A DNA stretch of 54,916 nucleotides from a virus, in IMG/VR virus record IMGVR_UViG_3300047462_000702, positions 1-54,916 of that record; one strand, written 5' to 3'. Below the pieces are notes generated by a model. It searched no databases. It had not been told where the DNA came from and saw only the letters and a program-made list of their open reading frames with translations. The position numbers were made by a program, and so were the translations under genes. This document shows positions 7,269 to 13,773 of the stretch, piece after piece; positions within the stretch are counted from its first letter, which is position 1, and each line of letters begins with the position of its first letter.

Positions 7269-7622
7269 TCAGTTGAGTTTCTTCGGCGGCTCTTGCAGCT
7301 TCACCGCTCCGAGTGCGCGCTGCACGCGCTCAAACGCGCTGTCCTGGGCTTGTCGTATGGCGTGGACCGATGCCAGGCGGCCGACGTTGAGCGCCTGCGC
7401 TAGAGCCTCTGCGGAGGTTTTGACCATGGGACCCTCGACGGGCTTCTGCTGCACGGTGTACTCGACCACGTGGAACAGGTCGGGGGCGAAGGCGCTGGCG
7501 CCTTGGACGACGGCATAAGGTGAGTCGCAGATCTTCAGAATCTTCTCGAGCGCGGTGCGCGCGGTATCCAGATCCGTGGCGCGCGAGCCCGCGGACGCCA
7601 GCTTCAAAATCTCATCGATCAT
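7269..7622 (-). CDS. Hypothetical helical protein
   Basis: A 117-residue, mainly helical protein (MIDEILKLASAGSRATDL, then LDTARTALEKILKICD) ending in EPPKKLN. GGGAGATAG precedes the ATG at 7622, and a CTAYAC motif lies at 7668-7681. Family unknown. Confidence 0.7.
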   Translation of the reverse strand: MIDEILKLASAGSRATDLDTARTALEKILKICDSPYAVVQGASAFAPDLFHVVEYTVQQKPVEGPMVKTSAEALAQALNVGRLASVHAIRQAQDSAFERVQRALGAVKLQEPPKKLN

Positions 7623-7667
7623 TGCTATCTCCCATGGGTCAGCACGCGAAAGACGTGATGAACAGCA

Positions 7668-7681
7668 CGTGTAGCAACCAG
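7668..7681 (-). promoter_or_regulatory. CTAYAC-type promoter/operator motif
   Basis: The minus strand reads CTGGTTGCTACACG with a T-rich stretch upstream. It is 46 bases from the ATG at 7622. A CACG/CGTG inverted repeat lies between motif and gene. Confidence 0.6.
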
Positions 7682-7783
7682 CAACTGATTCGAGAATAAA
7701 CGCTCACAGCACACATTCTCAGCCGCGCGGCCGCGGTGGATTTAAAGTAAAATGACTATGCAGGTATCAGAACGGAGGCAACC

Positions 7784-7927
7784 ATGAACAACATAATCAA
7801 TGCGCAGGATCGCTTCGGCTCGGCCGTGCTCAAGGGCCTGCCGCTTCGCTGGTGGATCACCCGCGCGCCCAAGATTGCGGTCCGTGCTTGGCGCCTGTAT
7901 CGCTCTGGGATGCGCTGTCCGGCATAG
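7784..7927 (+). CDS. Small basic protein
   Basis: A 47-residue frame with a strong ribosome-binding site (GGAGG, five bases before ATG). The product, MNNIINAQDRFGSAVLKG then LPLRWWITRAPKIAVRAW, is amphipathic and basic. A weak motif copy, AATGACTATGC, lies at 7751-7761 and could be its promoter. It is one of few rightward genes in this arm. Function unknown. Confidence 0.5.
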   Translation: MNNIINAQDRFGSAVLKGLPLRWWITRAPKIAVRAWRLYRSGMRCPA

Positions 7928-7969
7928 TGTGATTGCACGAAGCAGGCGCTTTTGATGCAGTACACTTTC

Positions 7970-8000
7970 CAAAAAGAAACCCCAGCACGATGGCTGGGGT
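7970..8000 (-). terminator. Rho-independent terminator of the 8011-8208 gene
   Basis: On the minus strand the stem CCCCAGC/GCTGGGG (7-bp arms at 7993-7999 and 7980-7986) is followed by TTTCTTTTT. Confidence 0.85.
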
Positions 8001-8010
8001 GGTTGAATGA

Positions 8011-8208
8011 TCAAGCTCTGCGCTTGACTTTGCCTGTAAGGCCTTTGAGCTTTGCTGCCTCGGCAGCGTCGGCTTTCTCGTCCTCTCTGATACGAACTGC
8101 AGCGTGTCGCATTGCGTACTTGATGTTCTTGTAGCCCTGCAAACACACAACACCGATCGAGGCACCTGATGCCGAGAGGCACAGTGCTACTGCCATTTGA
8201 ACTTGCAT
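8011..8208 (-). CDS. Small membrane-anchored basic protein
   Basis: A 65-residue protein with one N-terminal hydrophobic segment (VQMAVALCLSASGASIGVV) followed by a charged tail ending TGKVKRRA. CGGAGAT precedes the ATG. It stands alone, with its own promoter motif (8271-8283) and terminator. Function unknown. Confidence 0.65.
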   Translation of the reverse strand: MQVQMAVALCLSASGASIGVVCLQGYKNIKYAMRHAAVRIREDEKADAAEAAKLKGLTGKVKRRA

Positions 8209-8248
8209 TTGAATCTCCGGAGATGATGACCTAGCCGCTCGTCAGCGG

Positions 8249-8283
8249 ATGAACCGATGGGTTCATGTCGCGTGTAGTCACCG
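8249..8283 (-). promoter_or_regulatory. CTAYAC motif plus adjacent inverted repeat
   Basis: The minus strand reads CGGTGACTACACG at 8283-8271, then a 7-bp inverted repeat ATGAACC/GGTTCAT (8249-8266) with a 4-base loop. A CCGCT/AGCGG hairpin lies further downstream. This is the same arrangement as at 7013-7050 and 49234-49271. Confidence 0.6.
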
Positions 8284-8299
8284 AGATTCAAAACCCCTC

Positions 8300-8635
8300 A
8301 CTCTCACCCCGGAGGCGCTCCCCGGCCAAACTCTCTCAAGCCTTCTCCGGCATAAGCCCCTCGGAGCTTCGCCCGGCAGAGGCTCTCTTAGGCCCTCCCG
8401 GGGCGAGGCTTTCGAAGAGCGCAGCCGGTCGAGCGCTTGAGCGCGCGCTTGGCTGGTGGAGGGTTGGAGCCTGGGCCGGGTGAAGCCTTCGGGCTCTGGG
8501 GCCTGATCCGGGGAGAGGCTTGGAGGGAGTTGAACCGGGGAAGGGTTCCGGGGTGAGAGCCGGGCGGAGCTCTGGAGGAGTTGGACCGGGGGAGGCCTAG
8601 AGAGTCTGCCCGGCGAGGGCTCTATAGGCGCTGGG
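8300..8635. repeat. Head-to-head inverted array of ~26-nt degenerate repeats
   Basis: Units begin with CCGG(G) and follow roughly CCGGGGGAGGCYTNGAGRG. On the minus strand they start near 8428, 8401, 8376, 8350 and 8325; on the plus strand at 8476, 8508, 8535, 8560, 8586 and 8610. Spacing is 24-27 bases except the first plus step of 32, and each array contains one extra half-step of 13. The two arrays face away from a centre near 8450. The plus strand switches from pyrimidine-rich to purine-rich there. The stretch 8284-8596 holds no credible gene. The last unit overlaps the 3' end of the SGNH gene. Confidence 0.7.
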
Positions 8636-8971
8636 GGTGGGGTGAATGTGGTCCGAGGTGAGGGAGGGGATCTCGAGTATTGAGTCTTGGTGGGACCGCG
8701 CCAGGCGCCGGATGGCATCAGAGTTGCGGTACGCCGGCACGATCCATATGACGCGCCTTGCGCGCACCTTGGCGCGCAGGCGAGAGAGCTCTGCAGATGG
8801 ATCAGCGCTATCGTTGGAGCCGAGCGAAATCACTACCGTATCCGCGTCGATCGCGCCTACGTGTGAGTTGAACGCGCGGCTGGTGATGCCCACCGTTGCA
8901 TTCATGGCGCACTCCGGGCGGTGCTGCGCGATACCCACCGCGATCGAGTCTCCAGCAATCAGGCAGCTCAT
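8597..8971 (-). CDS. Short SGNH/GDSL-type hydrolase
   Basis: The 124-residue product shows SGNH hydrolase blocks in order: GDSIAVG (nucleophile Ser), ISLGSNDS (Gly/Asn block) and HIHPTPSAYRALA (catalytic His region). The family usually has 170-200 residues, so this is a minimal or partly degraded version. The ATG at 8971 overlaps the stop of the upstream gene (ATGA). It might act on acetylated cell-surface sugars or peptidoglycan; substrate unknown. Its last codons coincide with one repeat of the neighbouring array. Confidence 0.7.
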   Translation of the reverse strand: MSCLIAGDSIAVGIAQHRPECAMNATVGITSRAFNSHVGAIDADTVVISLGSNDSADPSAELSRLRAKVRARRVIWIVPAYRNSDAIRRLARSHQDSILEIPSLTSDHIHPTPSAYRALAGQTL

Positions 8972-9231
8972 TTGCCGAGTCTTGCTGCCATTGCATCGAT
9001 CGCCAGCAGCACATCTTCGGCGGTGCGCCGGGTCACGCTGATGCTTTGGACCCGGCCGGTCTTGTCGGTGAAACAGCAATAACCCGTCACCACCTTGAGC
9101 GACTCCCCGGGCTTCTTCGGCACCGGCGCCTCTGGCTTCTTCGATCGCCGTTTACGCGGCTTAGGCGGTCCGTCCCGACGCGAGTCGGGCTTGGGCTGAC
9201 GTAGCAGACGAGCTATGTGGTCATAGGACAT
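8968..9231 (-). CDS. Hypothetical basic protein, probably leaderless
   Basis: An 87-residue protein with a basic, proline-rich linker (PPKPRKRRSKKPEAPVPKK) after MSYDHIARLLRQ, then a small folded part (VVTGYCCFTDKTGRVQ). The ATG is only two bases from the palindromic promoter motif, so there is no room for a ribosome-binding site if that motif is the -10 box. It is coupled to the SGNH gene. Confidence 0.65.
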   Translation of the reverse strand: MSYDHIARLLRQPKPDSRRDGPPKPRKRRSKKPEAPVPKKPGESLKVVTGYCCFTDKTGRVQSISVTRRTAEDVLLAIDAMAARLGK

Positions 9232-9232
9232 G

Positions 9233-9249
9233 CCGTGTGTAGCTACACG
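9233..9249. promoter_or_regulatory. Palindromic, bidirectional CTAYAC motif
   Basis: CCGTGTGTAGCTACACG contains the perfect 12-base palindrome GTGTAGCTACAC (9237-9248), giving the core in both directions. The divergent genes start at 9231 and 9256. A -10 box on each strand would place both transcription starts at or next to the start codons. Confidence 0.65.
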
Positions 9250-9255
9250 GCGTCA

Positions 9256-9711
9256 ATGGCTAAGTACAAATCAGAGAAGGAACGCGATCTCGGGCAGGTA
9301 TTCACGCCTCGATGGCTTGTGGATCAAATGCTCGATCGAATCCCTTTGTGGGACCTGCCAGTCGAGGAGCTACGCACTAAGACCTGGCTCGAACCGTCGT
9401 GCGGTGACGGCAACTTCATCGTGGCGATAATCGAGCGGTTGATGGCCAAGTATCAAGTAGCACTGCCGGACATCTCCAGTGCCGATCACTTTCAATGGAT
9501 CATGTGCAATCAGATATTCGGAGTAGAACTCGATCCCGAGCAGCACGCAAAATGTCTCACACGAGTTAATGACCTTGCACATTCTTACGGCTCCAGCCTC
9601 GTGCATCACCACCTCATAACCGGCGATTTCTTGAAGTTGCAGCCGAAGCTAAGAACGCTATTCCCAGAGCGCGCAAGACGCCTGGGCATCCCGTCAGTTA
9701 TTGCTCGTTGA
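9256..9711 (+). CDS. Truncated N6-adenine methyltransferase-like protein
   Basis: The 151-residue product shows LGQVFTPRWLVDQML followed by the SAM-binding motif I WLEPSCGDGNFIVAI and the acidic motif II IFGVELDPEQ, as in class I DNA adenine methyltransferases and type IIG enzymes. The catalytic NPPY/F motif expected downstream is absent, since the protein ends at ITGDFLKLQPKLRTLFPERA. It may therefore bind SAM or a partner without methylating. I choose the ATG at 9256; the start sits about seven bases after the promoter motif, so the mRNA may be leaderless. Confidence 0.7.
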   Translation: MAKYKSEKERDLGQVFTPRWLVDQMLDRIPLWDLPVEELRTKTWLEPSCGDGNFIVAIIERLMAKYQVALPDISSADHFQWIMCNQIFGVELDPEQHAKCLTRVNDLAHSYGSSLVHHHLITGDFLKLQPKLRTLFPERARRLGIPSVIAR

Positions 9712-9717
9712 TCAAAT

Positions 9718-9764
9718 CCAGATCCTGCTTTGACGTCACTTCGGTCAATGCAGGATCTGGTTTT
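9718..9764 (+). terminator. Strong hairpin terminator
   Basis: An 11-bp stem CCAGATCCTGC/GCAGGATCTGG (9718-9728 and 9750-9760) continues after one mismatch with TTGAC/GTCAA and is followed by TTTTC. Confidence 0.88.
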
Positions 9765-9784
9765 CATTGCGATTCAAAATTCTG

Positions 9785-9814
9785 TTGCACCGGCAGATCC
9801 GACGGGCGTATAAC
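9785..9814 (+). promoter_or_regulatory. Sigma70-like promoter
   Basis: TTGCAC (9785-9790) and TATAAC (9809-9814) are separated by 18 bases. The downstream gene starts at 9850. This promoter does not use the CTAYAC motif. Confidence 0.5.
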
Positions 9815-9849
9815 GCTCAGCCCCGATAACAACAAATCGCGAGGTGGCT

Positions 9850-10056
9850 ATGTTCCAACGCTTCATCGACTTCTTTACCGGCCTCACCCCCGACTACACG
9901 CACCCAGAGCGCGTGATCGAAAATCCGCTGTATCTTGCCGAGCAGAGTCTCAACAACAGCATCCACGACAGCAGCATGTCCTTCGAGAGCATATCGACGC
10001 CCTCGATGGATACAAGCATGAGCTACTTCGATCACAACGCCAGCATGTTCGATTAG
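9850..10056 (+). CDS. Small acidic Ser/Met-rich protein
   Basis: A 68-residue protein, MFQRFIDFFTGLTPDYTHPE with a tail rich in Ser, Met and Asp (SSMSFESISTPSMDTSMSYF). GCGAGG precedes the ATG; a GTG at 9844 is an in-frame alternative. An 8-bp hairpin, GTAGCCGG/CCGGCTAC (10056-10080), begins at its stop codon. Function unknown. Confidence 0.6.
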   Translation: MFQRFIDFFTGLTPDYTHPERVIENPLYLAEQSLNNSIHDSSMSFESISTPSMDTSMSYFDHNASMFD

Positions 10057-10150
10057 TAGCCGGTGCGGTCGCCCGGCTACAGCCTTCCCCGTGGTTCCGG
10101 TTTGATATTTCTCTGACCCGAGTCCCCGGCCGGGTTGCACGCTGCGCAAA

Positions 10151-10177
10151 GAAAACGCGGAGGGGTTGCCTCCGCGT
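10151..10177 (-). terminator. Terminator of the 10200-10850 gene
   Basis: On the minus strand the 9-bp stem ACGCGGAGG/CCTCCGCGT is followed by TTTCTTT. Confidence 0.82.
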
Positions 10178-10199
10178 CTTCGATCATCGACCTGGCCTG

Positions 10200-10850
10200 T
10201 TAGCGCGACTGGCCGCTATAGGTGACGACACCTAGTTCCTTGTAGACATCAGCGATGAGCTCTGCCGCCTTTTCAGTCAGCTTCCTCATCGAGCTCAACG
10301 TAGACTGTGCTACAGCGTGGCCGAGCTTGATTTGACCCTCGGTGATAACTGCACCCACATACACCGAACCGAGGATGCGGGATGATTGACCAGCTATTTC
10401 CTTGGCGAGCACGCTTACAACGAAGTGGGTGTTAACCCACCAGATGTCGGTCACGTAAACAACCGACTCACAAAGATGCGCCTTCTTCTTGCACTCGACA
10501 AGTTCCTTAATCCACCCCTGCCACTGCGTCTCCGGATCCGGTGTCCAGACGCCAAACGTCGGCGCTTGCTTCGCTTCAGCAGCCTTTGGCGCTGCCTTGG
10601 GCTGCAGATCCTTCAGCTCCTTCTCAAGCCTGCCGATGTGCTCGAACATGTTGCTGTTGGCGCGCTCAAGTTTATCGATTCGTTTGGACGCAGTGTTGTC
10701 GGCGAACTGCAGATTGCAGATCTGATCGAACGCATTGGCCAGCGCCCTATCTATGGTGTCGGACGAGCAGTCGTAGCCGAGTCGATCCTCGAAGTATCGC
10801 TTCAGCTGCTGCGCCGTGTCGTATCGCACGTTAGTTTTGTTTTCACCCAT
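10200..10850 (-). CDS. Hypothetical protein with coiled coil
   Basis: A 216-residue protein. Residues ~55-85 look like a coiled coil (NTASKRIDKLERANSNMFEH, then IGRLEKELKDL). An Ala/Lys-rich linker follows, then a C-terminal domain (SVVYVTDIWWVNTHFVVSVL). GGGAGATGA precedes the ATG. It is divergently transcribed from the Acb2-like gene from a shared palindromic promoter, and so is probably expressed at the same time. Family not recognised. Confidence 0.65.
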   Translation of the reverse strand: MGENKTNVRYDTAQQLKRYFEDRLGYDCSSDTIDRALANAFDQICNLQFADNTASKRIDKLERANSNMFEHIGRLEKELKDLQPKAAPKAAEAKQAPTFGVWTPDPETQWQGWIKELVECKKKAHLCESVVYVTDIWWVNTHFVVSVLAKEIAGQSSRILGSVYVGAVITEGQIKLGHAVAQSTLSSMRKLTEKAAELIADVYKELGVVTYSGQSR

Positions 10851-10890
10851 AAATCATCTCCCTTGTTAGCCCGCAAAAGCGCGAACTCGA

Positions 10891-10907
10891 CCGTGTGTAG
10901 CTACACG
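10891..10907. promoter_or_regulatory. Palindromic, bidirectional CTAYAC motif
   Basis: CCGTGTGTAGCTACACG is identical over 17 bases to 9233-9249. It lies between divergent genes starting at 10850 and 10939. On the plus side two overlapping inverted repeats, GTGAT/ATCAC and CTCGC/GCGAG, follow. Confidence 0.68.
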
Positions 10908-10938
10908 CCGTGATCTCGCAATCACGCGAGGGTGGGAG

Positions 10939-11271
10939 ATGAGAATGAAAGACATCAAGGTATACGGACCTGGCGATGACAACTACGGCCAGGATGTAAA
11001 AGCTGCGTTCGATGCTCAGCTGCATCAGTCGGAGGATGTGTTTCGCACTGAGCACCGCGAGCTGAACGCCACTGAAAAGGGGTTCATCGAGCGAATCAAG
11101 CGCGATGCGCAAACGCTGCTCAACAGCATCGACATGGCTGCAGAATGGTCGCATGACTGTGCCCTCGATGAAGGTCAGCAGACACGTGATAACGGCGGTC
11201 GAGAGTATTCGATCGCCCGGACTCGCCTCGAGGAGTGCGTGATGTGGGCGGTGAAGGGAGTGACCAAGTAA
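10939..11271 (+). CDS. Acb2/Tad1-type cyclic-nucleotide sponge (anti-CBASS/anti-Thoeris candidate)
   Basis: A 110-residue protein. Helix LNATEKGFIERIKRDAQTLL is followed by the C-terminal pattern GREYSIARTRLEECVMWAVK. This resembles the Acb2/Tad1 hairpin family as I remember it (R-E-x-S-x-A-x-T-x-L-E-E-x-x-M-W). Known family members are phage proteins that sequester immune cyclic nucleotides or cyclic ADP-ribose variants and so block CBASS or Thoeris defence. It lies in the accessory arm under a phage promoter, as expected for an early anti-defence gene. The ligand cannot be predicted. Confidence 0.6.
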   Translation: MRMKDIKVYGPGDDNYGQDVKAAFDAQLHQSEDVFRTEHRELNATEKGFIERIKRDAQTLLNSIDMAAEWSHDCALDEGQQTRDNGGREYSIARTRLEECVMWAVKGVTK

Positions 11272-11468
11272 TGCTCGACTGCAGGCGATGCGGCAATAGC
11301 GGTCGGGTGACGGAGCGCTATTTCGAACCCGCGACCCCGTCGGCGCCCATCGGACCTAGGGTGCCGATCAAGGCGATGACAATGGAGCTACTGACGCGAG
11401 TTGTGGAGTGCCCAGACTGTCTCGGATTCTCGAACGTGCCGAGGTCGATCAAGCAGCGAATGGGTTAA
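11271..11468 (+). CDS. Small zinc-ribbon protein
   Basis: A 65-residue protein starting MLDCRRCGNSGRVTERY and ending with CPDCLGFSNVPRSIKQRMG. The two CxxC pairs form a DnaJ-like zinc knuckle. The ATG overlaps the stop of the Acb2-like gene (TAATG), so the two are coupled. A strong terminator follows. Confidence 0.72.
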   Translation: MLDCRRCGNSGRVTERYFEPATPSAPIGPRVPIKAMTMELLTRVVECPDCLGFSNVPRSIKQRMG

Positions 11469-11484
11469 AAGACATCACGATAAT

Positions 11485-11523
11485 GCAAAACCCCTGGACT
11501 CAACATCCAGGGGTTTTGCTTTT
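11485..11523. terminator. Bidirectional terminator
   Basis: A 14-bp perfect stem GCAAAACCCCTGGA/TCCAGGGGTTTTGC has loop CTCAACA and is followed by TTTT on the plus strand. It separates convergent genes. Confidence 0.92.
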
Positions 11524-11533
11524 AAAGCTCAGT

Positions 11534-11869
11534 TCACGCGTGCCGCGGGAAGAGCGGTAGTTGGTATCTGTCCTGGAACAGACCCACGAGGCTATCTGCG
11601 CTCACCGTCACGCGCTCCTGCAGCCGACGCATCAGCCGTGCATGTTCCTGGCGCTCTGCCAGCCACTGCTCGATGAACTCAACATCCGAGGCACGACCCT
11701 CGCAGCGAGCGCGGAACAGACGAGCTGCCATAGCAGCAACGGCTGCATCAGCCTCGCGCACCGACTTGTCGGCCAACTGCATGGACTCGAGCTTGACCCG
11801 GGCGACCGTGTCGAACACGTCCTCGTTGGTCATGATGGGCGCCGGCGGAATCTTCTTCTTGCGCTTCAT
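11534..11869 (-). CDS. Hypothetical helical basic protein
   Basis: A 111-residue protein with a lysine-rich N-terminus (MKRKKKIPPAP) and long helices (VREADAAVAAMAARLFRARC, VEFIEQWLAERQEHARLMRR). Its ATG overlaps the stop of the upstream gene. Family unknown. Confidence 0.65.
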   Translation of the reverse strand: MKRKKKIPPAPIMTNEDVFDTVARVKLESMQLADKSVREADAAVAAMAARLFRARCEGRASDVEFIEQWLAERQEHARLMRRLQERVTVSADSLVGLFQDRYQLPLFPRHA

Positions 11870-12156
11870 GACTGCTCATCTCCAGGAGCAAGCTCTTCAC
11901 CGTCGCAACCATAGAACCGCACCATCGCGAACGGGGCCAACTTTCTCGCCATACCTCGTATGTTTGACTCGTCCTCTTCTTGGCGCGGCGTGTCTTCGGT
12001 GTATTTAACGGCAATCACCCAAAAGCCTTGTTCGATGCCCGCGTAGCAGCCATCAAAGAAGCCGCAATCGTTCATCTCGTCTAAAACTCCCGCGGTGTAT
12101 CCCACCTGCCAAGCTAGCGCCTGATCTTTATCCATGTGCAAGTTATCCATATCCAT
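11866..12156 (-). CDS. Hypothetical acidic protein
   Basis: A 96-residue, acidic protein starting MDMDNLHMDKDQALAWQVGY. AGGAGAT precedes the ATG. The fold cannot be guessed. Such acidic small proteins are common in phage early regions. It is coupled to the next gene. Confidence 0.65.
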   Translation of the reverse strand: MDMDNLHMDKDQALAWQVGYTAGVLDEMNDCGFFDGCYAGIEQGFWVIAVKYTEDTPRQEEDESNIRGMARKLAPFAMVRFYGCDGEELAPGDEQS

Positions 12157-12255
12157 CTCTCATCTCCTAGTTGTGTCCCTCTGCAACGCGCCGAGGGAGG
12201 TAAGTCTTGTTCGCTTTCCGTTGCCCGCTCTATCAGGCGAGCAACGGGCAGATTC

Positions 12256-12762
12256 CTAGGCGTCCTGTACAACCCCCGGGATGTTGTAGTGGATCCCGTC
12301 GCGCCCGTAAGTCTGAATGAAAGACTCCGGCGAGTAGGTGCCGCGGGATTGAATGTAAGCGGCGCACCGATTGCACAGGCCGTATCCTTCGTCCTGGTTC
12401 CACCATTGGCGCGCTCTGATGTATTCGCCGCAGCAGGAACATTCAAGCTGGACGATAGGGCCGCTAGGCTTCTCGTTCAGATCGTTCGCGGTTACATACT
12501 TGCAAGGGACGCGAACCTGTGCGGTGCCGACAGTGCGGTATGCGGTGTCGCCGGAAGGGTGGCGACCGCACTCCATGCAAACGGTGTCGAACTGCCACTC
12601 GCCCGCCGGAGTGCTCACTCCGTTGAACTTCCACACCGTTGCGAACCCGCGGCGGTATAGCTTGGCTGCCGCGCGATTGGCGGCACTCTGCCAGCTCTCG
12701 TCGGGGAACATGCGCGCACGCGCTTTGGCCCCGTTGTCTCCAAAAACCGTAATCATCGTCAT
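12256..12762 (-). CDS. Hypothetical protein with three zinc-binding CxxC pairs
   Basis: A 168-residue protein starting MTMITVFGDNGAKARARMF. CMECGRH, CSCCGEY and CNRCAAY suggest one or two zinc ribbons. GGAGAC lies upstream of the ATG at 12762. A CTAYAC motif at 12824-12836 is its likely promoter. The gap 12157-12255 contains an imperfect hairpin based on CCGTTGC/GCAACGG without a T run. Function unknown; a nucleic-acid or protein-binding role is plausible. Confidence 0.65.
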   Translation of the reverse strand: MTMITVFGDNGAKARARMFPDESWQSAANRAAAKLYRRGFATVWKFNGVSTPAGEWQFDTVCMECGRHPSGDTAYRTVGTAQVRVPCKYVTANDLNEKPSGPIVQLECSCCGEYIRARQWWNQDEGYGLCNRCAAYIQSRGTYSPESFIQTYGRDGIHYNIPGVVQDA

Positions 12763-12823
12763 CTCTAGTCTCCCGAGGATCAAAACAGCGTCAACGCAAC
12801 GGTGTCTCGTCCTCTCTTGTGTT

Positions 12824-12856
12824 GGTGTAGTAACAGTCACCTTTAAAATGTGACAG
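12824..12856 (-). promoter_or_regulatory. CTAYAC motif with upstream conserved element
   Basis: The minus strand reads CTGTTACTACACC at 12836-12824. It is preceded by CTGTCACATTTTAAA (12856-12842), an element also found upstream of the site at 13734. Confidence 0.6.
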
Positions 12857-12862
12857 ACAGTA

Positions 12863-12888
12863 AAACGCCCGTGTTTATACGGGCGTTT
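12863..12888 (-). terminator. Terminator of the 12912-13674 operon
   Basis: On the minus strand the 10-bp stem AAACGCCCGT/ACGGGCGTTT is followed by TTAC, with T residues contributed by the stem end. Confidence 0.78.
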
Positions 12889-12911
12889 ACATAACGAGCT
12901 GCAGGCGTGGC

Positions 12912-13223
12912 TTAGATGTTCAGCTGCCACTCTCCCACCATGGCCTCGACCTCATCGAAGTAAATGGTGTCACCGTTCTCATAGCTCTCGAGCATATGGC
13001 GGGTCACCGGAGTCTCAGGGTTGAGACGGTTGTAGGTGATGCGCAGATCCTCGGCGATCACCAGGATCAGCGCCGATGCGTGCCGCTCGATCTTCTTTTT
13101 ATCGCTGAACGGGAATACATCACCCACGTCCACCATCAGATTGATCAGTGCCTCGTGGTACTTGCGCAGGGTGTCGAGCTGCTTCTCGAGCTCGGCGTGT
13201 GCCGGGTCTTTGGTGCTCTTCAT
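12912..13223 (-). CDS. Hypothetical protein
   Basis: A 103-residue protein with an N-terminal helix (AHAELEKQLDTLRKYHEAL) and a C-terminal acidic part. The start overlaps the stop of the upstream gene. It is the last gene of a three-gene coupled operon that ends at a terminator. Family unknown. Confidence 0.68.
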   Translation of the reverse strand: MKSTKDPAHAELEKQLDTLRKYHEALINLMVDVGDVFPFSDKKKIERHASALILVIAEDLRITYNRLNPETPVTRHMLESYENGDTIYFDEVEAMVGEWQLNI

Positions 13224-13489
13224 GATTGCACCACCGGGAACGAGGCGTAGCGATCAAAGCAACGAGTCAGCTCGGCGGCATAGAGGCCTCGCAGCATCTG
13301 CGCGGAAGCGTGGCCAGGCAGCTCATCGGCCAGCGTATCGGCCGTCATCACACGGTCCAGCACATCGTCAAGATCGTGCGCGGCACGCTGAAGCGGCGTC
13401 ATCGCTGCAAGCTTCGCCTGCTTCTCTCGGTATGCATTCTCCTGCAGCTGCTTCCACAGGCTTTTCTTACGACCAGATTTGGCGTTCAT
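13220..13489 (-). CDS. Hypothetical protein
   Basis: An 89-residue protein, basic at the N-terminus (MNAKSGRKKSLWKQLQENAY) and helical. It overlaps both neighbours by four bases. Family unknown. Confidence 0.65.
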   Translation of the reverse strand: MNAKSGRKKSLWKQLQENAYREKQAKLAAMTPLQRAAHDLDDVLDRVMTADTLADELPGHASAQMLRGLYAAELTRCFDRYASFPVVQS

Positions 13490-13674
13490 GAGCGCACCGG
13501 CTGCTGAGCGATGTGAAGGTCGGACGTTGCTTTGAACACGGCCTCCATCGCCTCTTCTAGTCGCTCATCTGTGCAGGCGCCGCGGTCAAACAGGCGAAGG
13601 GTTGAGAGGTAGTTCTGCGAAGCAAACCGCTTTGCAGCTTCCAACTCGGTCAGTGAGAGAGTCTTTGTGTTCAT
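13486..13674 (-). CDS. Hypothetical small helical protein
   Basis: A 62-residue protein (LSLTELEAAKRFASQNYLST). It is the first gene of the operon 13674-12912. CTGGAGAT precedes the ATG. The promoter motif at 13734-13746 lies 60 bases upstream, with a long hairpin between them. Family unknown. Confidence 0.62.
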   Translation of the reverse strand: MNTKTLSLTELEAAKRFASQNYLSTLRLFDRGACTDERLEEAMEAVFKATSDLHIAQQPVRS

Positions 13675-13684
13675 CGCTTAATCT

Positions 13685-13765
13685 CCAGATGATCGATGTT
13701 GAGCAACGCACTCAAAATCGTCATCTCGTGCCTCGTATAGCAACCGAGCTTTTAAAATGCGACAG
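13685..13765 (-). promoter_or_regulatory. CTAYAC motif with upstream element and leader hairpin
   Basis: The minus strand reads CTGTCGCATTTTAAAA (13765-13750), then CGGTTGCTATACG (13746-13734) inside CTCG/CGAG arms. A hairpin follows, built from AGATGA-CGAT and TTGAG pairing with CTCAA and ATCGTCATCT with one bulge (about 13687-13726). The upstream element is shared with 12842-12856. Confidence 0.62.
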
Positions 13766-13773
13766 AAGCACCT

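Noticed and set aside
8300-8635. CRISPR array
   Set aside because: Repeats are degenerate, in both orientations, without unique spacers of constant length, and no cas gene is present.
8278-8718. Proline/serine/arginine-rich reading frame of 146 residues on the minus strand
   Set aside because: It is a translation of the ~26-nt repeat array and of the SGNH gene in another frame; composition is a by-product of the repeats.
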